Assembly (NCBI GenBank): GCA_003225295.1
Contig: QHYZ01000091.1
Coordinates: 64,918-123,907 of the forward strand
From: Acidobacteriota bacterium
GTDB taxonomy: Bacteria; Acidobacteriota; Terriglobia; Acidiferrales; UBA7541
Direction: 5' to 3'
Length of the DNA stretch: 58,990 bases
Part shown: piece after piece, positions 53,117 through 58,990 of the stretch
Layout of the letters: each line of letters starts with the position of its first letter
Numbering within the stretch: the first letter of the stretch is position 1
Position numbers and translations under genes: made by a program
Notes under the pieces: model-generated
Databases searched by the model: none
Told to the model about the DNA's origin: nothing
Seen by the model: only the letters and a program-made list of their open reading frames with translations

Positions 53117-54739
53117 ATGACCAACTCCCACAAAAACCATCGTGCTGATTACGCGGTAGTGGGCAGCGGAATCGCCGGTTTGCGCGCGGCCATCGAGCTG
53201 AGCGCGGCCGGAAGCGTGCTGGTTCTGGCGAAGTCCAATTTGAGCGATTCCGCAACGGCTTGGGCACAGGGAGGGATCGCCGTGGCCCTCTCCGACGAAG
53301 ATGAAATCGGGTTACACGAACAGGACACCATCAATGCCGGAGATGGCTTGTGTCGACCCGAGGCGGTAACCCTGGTGGTTGAAGAAGGGCCGAAGTACAT
53401 CACGCAGCTCATCGAGTGGGGAACGGAATTCGACCGGGCGGGAACGAAACTGGCCTTCACGCGGGAGGCGGCGCACAGCCGTTCGCGAATCTTGCATGCC
53501 CACGGCGACTCGACCGGCAGGGAGATCAGCCGGGCGCTGCTCGCGCGGGCACACACGATACCGCACCTGCACCTGCGCGCACACGCCTTCACAACGGAAT
53601 TGATTGTGGAACGGAGTCGCGTCGCCGGGCTTCGCTTTATCGATGAAACGGACGGCTCGGAGCATGAGTTGCGGGCCGGGGCGGTGCTGCTGGCCACGGG
53701 CGGGCTGGGACAGATCTATCGGGAAACGACAAATCCCGAAGTGGCCACGGGAGACGGCATGGCCATCGCTTACGAAGCAGGCGCGGTGCTGTCCGACATG
53801 GAGTTCATGCAATTCCATCCAACGGCGCTGGCGGTCAAGGGCGCGCCGCGCTTTCTACTGTCCGAAGCGCTGCGCGGCGAAGGCGGGGTGCTGCGCAATA
53901 TCGGCCTCGAACGATTCATGAAGCGCTACCACGAAGCGCAGGAGCTAGCTCCGCGGGACATCGTGGCACGCGCGATTGTAAGCGAGATGTACCGCACACA
54001 AAGCGCGCATGTGTATCTGGACATGACGGGCAAGACTGAGGAGTTTCTGAAGAAACGGTTCCCCCGAATCTATGAGACCTGCGCAGGCTACGGCCTCGAC
54101 CTGGCAACGGACATGGCCCCGGTTTGTCCTGCCGCGCATTACATGATGGGCGGAGTGAAGACCGATCTTTCCGGCCGGACTTCGCTTCCGGGTTTGTACG
54201 CCGCGGGCGAGACGGCCGCTACGGGCGTGCATGGCGCCAACCGGCTGGCGAGCAATTCCCTGCTCGAAGGATTGGTTTTCGGAGCGCGCGCGGGGCAGGC
54301 AATGATTGAGGACGCGCCGGTTGGGAAGCGGAGCGGCGCCGCGCTACCCGGCAGTCCTGCGCCGTTGCCGGAAAATTCTCCGGCCCCACAAAAGGAACCC
54401 CCCAGAGCGGCTTCAAAGTCATCGCCGGTCTGCGCGATGCTGACGAAAATTCGGGACGTGATGTGGCAAGAGGTTGGAATTCTACGAAGCGGCAAGGAAT
54501 TGACGGATGCGATCAAACAGTTGCAAACGCTGGAGCTGCCAAAATCGGAGAAGCCCGGGCGGGCAGGACACGAGCTGCGAAACCTGCACGCACTGGCGTT
54601 GCTGATTGCACGTTCGGGACTAGCCCGCGAAGAGAGCCGGGGAAGTCATTACCGCTCAGATTTTCCGTACCGGAATGACGAGGATTTCGGAAAGCACTCG
54701 GCGGCCCAAAAGAGCAAGGACTTGCGGTTCGAGGCCTAG
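53117..54739 (+). CDS. nadB: L-aspartate oxidase
   Basis: A 540-residue flavoprotein that makes iminoaspartate for NAD synthesis. VVGSGIAGLRAAIEL is the FAD-binding fold, GGIAVALSDEDEI, HSRSRILHAHGDSTG, FMQFHPTAL, LLSEALRGEGGVLRN and TAATGVHGANRLASNSLLEGLVFGARAG are NadB signatures. A 35-residue Pro/Ala-rich insert (GKRSGAALPGSPAP region, about 415-450) splits the end of the FAD domain from the helical C-terminus. ATG at 53117 is taken; ATG at 53081 is possible. nadA and nadC are not nearby. Confidence 0.93.
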   Translation: MTNSHKNHRADYAVVGSGIAGLRAAIELSAAGSVLVLAKSNLSDSATAWAQGGIAVALSDEDEIGLHEQDTINAGDGLCRPEAVTLVVEEGPKYITQLIEWGTEFDRAGTKLAFTREAAHSRSRILHAHGDSTGREISRALLARAHTIPHLHLRAHAFTTELIVERSRVAGLRFIDETDGSEHELRAGAVLLATGGLGQIYRETTNPEVATGDGMAIAYEAGAVLSDMEFMQFHPTALAVKGAPRFLLSEALRGEGGVLRNIGLERFMKRYHEAQELAPRDIVARAIVSEMYRTQSAHVYLDMTGKTEEFLKKRFPRIYETCAGYGLDLATDMAPVCPAAHYMMGGVKTDLSGRTSLPGLYAAGETAATGVHGANRLASNSLLEGLVFGARAGQAMIEDAPVGKRSGAALPGSPAPLPENSPAPQKEPPRAASKSSPVCAMLTKIRDVMWQEVGILRSGKELTDAIKQLQTLELPKSEKPGRAGHELRNLHALALLIARSGLAREESRGSHYRSDFPYRNDEDFGKHSAAQKSKDLRFEA

Positions 54740-54774
54740 ATCTCGGCAACACCATAAGACTTGCCGCGCACTAC

Positions 54775-55773
54775 CTACTTAGTCTGGAGTTGTTTGACGG
54801 TTTCCAGGAATACATGGCCCACAATGGCCAGGCTTCTGGCGCTGATCTTGTCCAGGGTGTCCTGTGGGGTGTGCCAGTAAGGTACGTCGTGATCCCGGTC
54901 CAGATCGATGACGTCGGCTGAGGGAACATTGCGTTTCAAGAATGGATCGTGATCGTCGTCAATCTCGACGGATTCATCCGCAAATATGTTTGCGTAGCCG
55001 AGATTCCGCGCTGTTTTCCAGATAAGATCAACGAGCCATTTGGTGGAACTGCTTTCCCTCTTGAAGTGCGGTGTGCGCGTGCCAACGATGTCTGCCAGAA
55101 GGAAAGCTCTTATCTTTGAGATGTCCCCGCTGATGGCTAGGCGCGCGGCCATTTGACGGCTGCCGTAGCGGCTGTCTGTTTCACTCCAATCTTTGACGGC
55201 CTCCTCGGCATCGAAGAAGGCGATCCAGACAGCATAGCGACCGCGCTGGTTGCAGAGCAGGCGGGCTAGCTCGAGCATCACTCCGGTGGAGGAACCGCCA
55301 TCGTCGGCTCCGACGAAATTATCCAGCTTTTTCGTGTCGTAGTGCGTGCCGAGGAGGGTAACCCCGGGCTGCTCGCCGGGGATTTTCACGAGAATGTTTT
55401 TCATGGGGAGGCGCCCGGCAGGGGTGTCCGAGCTAAAAGCGTCGGTCTCGACGGTACATCCGTAGCTTCTCAATTCCGAGAGCAGATATTCCTGCACTTG
55501 CGCGATAGCAGGTGAGCCCGCTGGATGAGGACCGAAGCCGACCAGCTTGGCGACATGCGCGAAAGCGCGTCTGCCATCGAATCCGCTGGTTTTCTCCGGC
55601 GCGGGGGGATCATCGGTGGATTGTGGTGGAGCGGGTGCTAGCGCACTCACGAACGGAGGCTGCGTGGTGGCCCTGCTCGAATCGTTCCCAGTGGCTTTGC
55701 ATCCCGTCAAACATGTGGGAATGAGACACGCAAGGCCTGTCGTGAGCAGGATGATTCTGGAAAACGAACTCAT
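54775..55773 (-). CDS. M28-family zinc peptidase or glutaminyl cyclase-like lipoprotein
   Basis: A 332-residue lipoprotein: signal ending LTGC with lipid-anchored C25, then a Pro/Ala/Ser-rich linker to about 65. The catalytic unit shows GTHYDTK, GADDGGSSTG, FFDAEEA and HDPFLKRNVPSADVID, which is the M28 pattern with glutaminyl cyclase-like features (YDTK...DNFVGADDGGSS; YWHTPQDTLDKI). It would act at the membrane surface. The gene starts one base after the tatC stop on the same strand. Cyclase and aminopeptidase activity cannot be told apart here. Confidence 0.88.
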   Translation of the reverse strand: MSSFSRIILLTTGLACLIPTCLTGCKATGNDSSRATTQPPFVSALAPAPPQSTDDPPAPEKTSGFDGRRAFAHVAKLVGFGPHPAGSPAIAQVQEYLLSELRSYGCTVETDAFSSDTPAGRLPMKNILVKIPGEQPGVTLLGTHYDTKKLDNFVGADDGGSSTGVMLELARLLCNQRGRYAVWIAFFDAEEAVKDWSETDSRYGSRQMAARLAISGDISKIRAFLLADIVGTRTPHFKRESSSTKWLVDLIWKTARNLGYANIFADESVEIDDDHDPFLKRNVPSADVIDLDRDHDVPYWHTPQDTLDKISARSLAIVGHVFLETVKQLQTK

Positions 55774-56607
55774 CTACCGTGCCTCCACCGCCGTGGCTAG
55801 CCGCCGCTCGCGTCGCCGCGTCACGACGGCAGAGACTGCGATCCCCACAAAATAGAGCCCCACCATGGGTGCCATGAAGATGAGCATGGTCATGGCGTCA
55901 GGAGTGGGCGTTACGATGGCGGCCACGATCGCGATGATCAGAATGGCATAGCGGAAATTCTTCCACAGAAATTTCGGCGTGACGATGCCGAAAAGTGACA
56001 AAAAGAAAATCAGAATCGGCAATTCAAAAACCAGCCCGAGCCCCAGGAGTACCATGAGGGTCAGGTCGAAATACTCGTTGATGCTGATCATGGGCACGGC
56101 CGGTCCCTGGAAGCTGACCAGGAACTTGAGGATATACGGGAGGGTGACGAAATACCCGAAGGCGATTCCGGCAAGAAAGAGAAAGACAGTGGAGAACATG
56201 AAACCGGTAATGGCGCCGCGTTCGTGCTTGTACAGAGCGGGAGCGACAAAGAGCCATATCTGGTAAAGCACAATAGGCGAGGACAAGACCAGCCCCAGGT
56301 AGACGCCCAGCGTGATTACCAAATTCAGATATCCGGCCGGATGAGTGTAAACGAGGTTGTGATCGAGATGCGCCCCCTTCAATGCCTCGAGCATCGGCTT
56401 GGTGATCCAGTTGATGAAGTATTTCGAAACATACACGCCGATGAAAGCGCCTATGCCTATGGCGTAGAGCGAATAGATAATGCGTTTGCGAAGCTCGCTG
56501 AGGTGCTCGAAAAAAGTCATCGCTCCAGCGGGCTCTTCGGCCGGCGCCGTAATCTGCGAATTGGATTCGGGCTCGGGCACGGATTCAGGCCGGATGCTGG
56601 TTGTCAT
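55774..56607 (-). CDS. tatC: Sec-independent protein translocase TatC
   Basis: A 277-residue protein with six membrane helices. FFEHLSELRKRIIYSLYAIGIG is the signature N-terminus of TatC; YLNLVITLGVYLGLVLSSPIVLYQIWLFVAPALYKHER contains the signal-peptide-binding region with conserved Glu and Pro; PTPDAMTMLIFMAPM is the fifth to sixth helix segment. It exports folded proteins with TatA/B. The gene overlaps tatB by 23 bases. The first 28 residues are a Pro/Glu tail. Confidence 0.95.
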   Translation of the reverse strand: MTTSIRPESVPEPESNSQITAPAEEPAGAMTFFEHLSELRKRIIYSLYAIGIGAFIGVYVSKYFINWITKPMLEALKGAHLDHNLVYTHPAGYLNLVITLGVYLGLVLSSPIVLYQIWLFVAPALYKHERGAITGFMFSTVFLFLAGIAFGYFVTLPYILKFLVSFQGPAVPMISINEYFDLTLMVLLGLGLVFELPILIFFLSLFGIVTPKFLWKNFRYAILIIAIVAAIVTPTPDAMTMLIFMAPMVGLYFVGIAVSAVVTRRRERRLATAVEAR

Positions 56608-57031
56608 GGAGCGGATCTTCGGGACTCAAGATCGTGGCATCCTCGGTCTTGGTTTCGGAGGGCTCTTCCGAGGAGCGTGGAACGGATTCGGCAACCGGTG
56701 AGGCCACCGGGTCTTTGATGGCACTCGTTTCTCCCTGAGTCTGGATCGACGGCGTTTCCGTGTCAGCGGACCCAGCCGGGGGCGGAGATGGGCTGGGCTC
56801 GGCGGCCGCAGAAGCGGCGGCAGCCTCGGCAGCCTTCTTGCGTTCGGCTTGGAGCGCCTGGCGCTCCATATCGCGCATCTCCTCTTCGAAGGCGCTCTTA
56901 AAATCAGTCGAGGCCTTGCGGAACTCGGCCATGAGCTTGCCGAGCCCTCGGGCAAGCTCCGGCAACTTCTGTGGTCCGAAAACGACCAGGACCACGATAA
57001 AGACCACAATCATATGAGGAATGCTCAACAT
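56585..57031 (-). CDS. tatB: Twin-arginine translocase TatA/TatB-type subunit
   Basis: A 148-residue protein with one membrane helix (about 6-20), the FGPQKLPELARGLGK hinge and amphipathic helix (to about 60), then a long Glu/Ala/Pro-rich tail. Length and tail look like TatB, but FGPQKLPELAR also occurs in TatA of bacteria that have a single A/B protein. It cooperates with TatC, downstream and overlapping. No separate tatA is in the window. Confidence 0.9.
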   Translation of the reverse strand: MLSIPHMIVVFIVVLVVFGPQKLPELARGLGKLMAEFRKASTDFKSAFEEEMRDMERQALQAERKKAAEAAAASAAAEPSPSPPPAGSADTETPSIQTQGETSAIKDPVASPVAESVPRSSEEPSETKTEDATILSPEDPLHDNQHPA

Positions 57032-57109
57032 TGCGTTTGGGAGCCGTCTATAGGGTCCATGGGCATCATAGAAAGGGTGTCACTCGCTGTCAAACCGGAG
57101 TTTAGGGTG

Positions 57110-57118
57110 TGCTATAAT
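57110..57118 (+). promoter_or_regulatory. Extended -10 promoter for the S41 protease gene
   Basis: TGC-TATAAT: a perfect extended -10 at 57110-57118, with no good -35 at 17 bases. A start near 57125 would give a leader of about 23 bases. Confidence 0.6.
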
Positions 57119-57147
57119 TATAGATTGAGCTGTCACGCGAGGTAAGG

Positions 57148-58761
57148 ATGAACTCAGAGCGCCGCGGACTTGTGGTCGTCGTAGCCGTGCTGCTGGTATC
57201 CGCCGTATTGGGGGGCATTTACGGCCCCAACGTGCGGGCCACGACGGCCTCGGCTGATGATTATCAAACGGCTGTGCGGGACTTTACCCGAGTCCTAAAC
57301 GTAGTACAGAACAACTATGCCGATTCGGTCGATGTAGATAAGGCCGTCTATCAGGGCGCCATACCTGGCATGTTGAGGATGCTCGATCCTCATTCGAGTT
57401 TCTTCGATGCCAAGCAGTTTGCCCTGCTCCGCGAGGACCAGCGCGGGAAGTACTACGGCGTGGGCATGGTGGTCGCGCCTCGCGAAAATCACACTGTGGT
57501 GATGGCGCCGTACGTGGGAGCGCCAGCGTACAACGCGGGGGTCCGGCCGGGCGACGTGATCGTCAAGGTGGATGACAAGTCCACGGATGGACTGACCACC
57601 AGCGAAGTGGCGGACATGCTAAAGGGACCGAAAGGCACGGTCGTCAAAATCACGGTTTCGCGCGAAGGTTACGCGGAGCAACTGGTTTTCACCGTGACGC
57701 GCGACGAGATACCGCGGCATTCGGTGGATATCACCTTCATGCTGAAGCCCAGCGTTGGCTATATCCGACTGTCGGGGTTTAACGAGACGACGGATAGGGA
57801 GATCGCGGAGGCGCTGAGGCAGCTGAATGCGTCCTCGCTGGATGGCTTGATTCTGGACATGCGCGCGAACCCGGGCGGGTTGCTGAATGAAGCGGTCGCC
57901 GTAGGCGACATGTTCCTTGACAAGAACCAGCTGATCGTCTCGCACCATGGGCGGACATCGCCGGAACGGCGATACTACGCGGGGCGTGGCAACCAGGGCG
58001 TGACGGTGCCGCTAGTTATTCTGGTAAACAACAATTCAGCGTCGGCCACGGAAATTGTTTCCGGCGCGGTGCAGGACCATGACCGCGGGCTGATTGTGGG
58101 CGAAACGACGTTTGGCAAGGGCCTGGTCCAGACGGTGACGGCGTTGAGCGAAAACACCGGACTGGCGCTGACCACCGCACGGTACTACACACCGAGCGGA
58201 CGCCTAATTCAGCGGGACTATAAATCGGTTTCGCTCTATGAATACCACTATGAACGCAAGGTGCCCGATCATCCGACGGAAGTGAAACTGACGGATAGCG
58301 GACGCCAGGTGACGGGCGGAGGCGGCATTACACCGGATATCTCCGTGCCTGCGCCGAAGCTGACGAAGTTCGAACAGTTGCTTTACCGCGACGATGTGTT
58401 CTTCCCGGCCGAAACAGGCGTGGGCGGATTTACGCGCTATTACCTCGGTACGAAGCCTGCAATCGCCAAAGATTTTGAAGCCGATGATAACGTGTTGAGA
58501 GTGTTTCGCGAGTATCTGAGCAGGCACAACGTCCGGTACACGGAACCTGAGATGGCCGAGGGTCTCGATTGGATCAAACGGAAGATCAAACAGGAAGTGT
58601 TTATGTCCAGCTTCGGACAGCAGGAGGGCTTTAAAGTTCTGCTCGAAGCCGACCCCCAAGTACAGAAGGCCGTGGAAGCGATTCCTCAGGCGCGGGCGTT
58701 ATACCAGAACGCCAAGAAGATCGTGGCACAGCGTGCAGGCGGGCCGGTCGAGCAACCGTAA
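57148..58761 (+). CDS. S41-family C-terminal processing protease
   Basis: A 537-residue CtpA-type protease: signal/membrane segment (about 7-25), an N-terminal helical domain (VLNVVQNNYADSVDVDKAVYQGAIPGMLRMLDPHSSFFDAKQF), a PDZ domain (GVGMVVAPRENHTVVMAPYVGAPAYNAGVRPGDVIVKVDDK), and the catalytic core with LDMRANPGGLLNEAV, nucleophile serine in NNNSASATEIVSGAVQDH and the lysine in GETTFGKGLVQ. It trims periplasmic proteins. The C-terminal 130 residues (from about 405) are helical and of unknown role. GAGGT precedes the ATG. Opposite strand to tatB. Confidence 0.94.
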   Translation: MNSERRGLVVVVAVLLVSAVLGGIYGPNVRATTASADDYQTAVRDFTRVLNVVQNNYADSVDVDKAVYQGAIPGMLRMLDPHSSFFDAKQFALLREDQRGKYYGVGMVVAPRENHTVVMAPYVGAPAYNAGVRPGDVIVKVDDKSTDGLTTSEVADMLKGPKGTVVKITVSREGYAEQLVFTVTRDEIPRHSVDITFMLKPSVGYIRLSGFNETTDREIAEALRQLNASSLDGLILDMRANPGGLLNEAVAVGDMFLDKNQLIVSHHGRTSPERRYYAGRGNQGVTVPLVILVNNNSASATEIVSGAVQDHDRGLIVGETTFGKGLVQTVTALSENTGLALTTARYYTPSGRLIQRDYKSVSLYEYHYERKVPDHPTEVKLTDSGRQVTGGGGITPDISVPAPKLTKFEQLLYRDDVFFPAETGVGGFTRYYLGTKPAIAKDFEADDNVLRVFREYLSRHNVRYTEPEMAEGLDWIKRKIKQEVFMSSFGQQEGFKVLLEADPQVQKAVEAIPQARALYQNAKKIVAQRAGGPVEQP

Positions 58762-58820
58762 CGTCACTCGAATGTCACTCACAGGATATGATTTCGGTCG
58801 TATGGGCAGTAGAACGCGTG

Positions 58821-58849
58821 TTGGCAAGCAACTGCACCTTTGCTAAAAT
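58821..58849 (+). promoter_or_regulatory. Sigma-70 type promoter of the tRNA gene
   Basis: TTGGCA (58821-58826), 17 bases, TAAAAT (58844-58849), with the tRNA beginning 16 bases after the -10 box. Confidence 0.75.
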
Positions 58850-58864
58850 TTGCCTGCTGCTCAT

Positions 58865-58940
58865 GGGCGAGTAGCTCAGCTGGGAGAGCGCCTCGTTCGC
58901 AACGAGGAGGCCGGGGGTTCGAATCCCCTCTCGTCCACCA
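58865..58940 (+). tRNA. tRNA-Ala (anticodon CGC)
   Basis: A 76-base cloverleaf with encoded CCA: acceptor GGGCGAG/CTCGTCC (with the G3-U70 pair that marks alanine tRNAs), D arm GCTC/GAGC, anticodon arm CCTCG-TTCGCAA-CGAGG with anticodon CGC, T arm GGGGG-TTCGAAT-CCCCT. It reads the GCG codon. Confidence 0.95.
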
Positions 58941-58990
58941 GATTTTAAAGAACTTAACCGACTTTTCGGAATTGCAAAAGTTTGCCAGGT

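Overview
The window looks like a chromosomal segment from an Acidobacteriota bacterium, probably of the Terriglobia type. This is a call from gene style, not from a search. Supporting signs are a 1,322-residue carboxypeptidase-regulatory/TonB-type receptor, a sigma factor/FecR/secreted-protein trio, a sedolisin, a TolC-family protein, an M16 double peptidase, Tat genes and moderately GC-rich coding throughout. There are no rRNA genes, CRISPR arrays or phage; one tRNA-Ala(CGC) lies at the right edge.

Layout. 1-2.4 kb: ECF sigma factor (cut by the left edge), FecR-like regulator with an apparent internal deletion, and a secreted protein. 2.5-5.2 kb: sigma-70 promoter, SAM-II-like riboswitch and intrinsic terminator ahead of a threonine-synthase-type PLP enzyme and a ThiS/MoaD-type sulfur carrier, then a secreted adhesin-like protein. 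5.9-10.3 kb: sedolisin, ogt, def, a deletion-broken Gfo/Idh/MocA gene, and an exported peroxiredoxin whose peroxidatic position is an in-frame TGA, read here as selenocysteine. 10.6-14.7 kb: two tandem type IV pilin paralogues and leuC - small ORF - leuD. 14.7-15.0 kb: 3' remnant of a group II intron. 15.2-19.2 kb: TonB-type receptor with its own promoter and terminator. 19.9-26 kb: a minus-strand operon (aldehyde dehydrogenase, zinc-ribbon protein, LeuA-like synthase, M20 peptidase, YtcJ-type amidohydrolase). 26-29 kb: frameshifted M48 peptidase, truA, pyrE. 29.3-33.9 kb: TolC-family protein and a two-subunit B12 mutase with the isobutyryl-CoA mutase residue signature. 33.9-38.1 kb: rsgA and a double M16 peptidase. 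38.4-43.8 kb: leucine-catabolic genes (biotin carboxylase beta subunit, HMG-CoA lyase, enoyl-CoA hydratase), a thioesterase and hutH. 44-45.8 kb: SUKH-like membrane protein and an alpha/beta hydrolase. 46-51 kb: prepilin peptidase, histidine kinase, coiled-coil protein, NtrC-type regulator. 51-58.8 kb: ubiE, aroB, nadB, M28 lipoprotein peptidase, tatC, tatB and an S41 protease.

How the parts fit. The SAM-II-like leader, PLP enzyme and sulfur carrier suggest a protein-thiocarboxylate route to homocysteine, a hypothesis that sequence context raises but cannot prove. The mutase and the leucine cluster point to catabolism of branched-chain amino acids. The pilins, prepilin peptidase and kinase/NtrC pair are parts of a type IV pilus programme, though no sigma-54 promoter was seen at the pilins. 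Several genes carry deletions or frameshifts (FecR, Gfo/Idh, M48, intron maturase); read-level checking is needed to separate true decay from assembly error.
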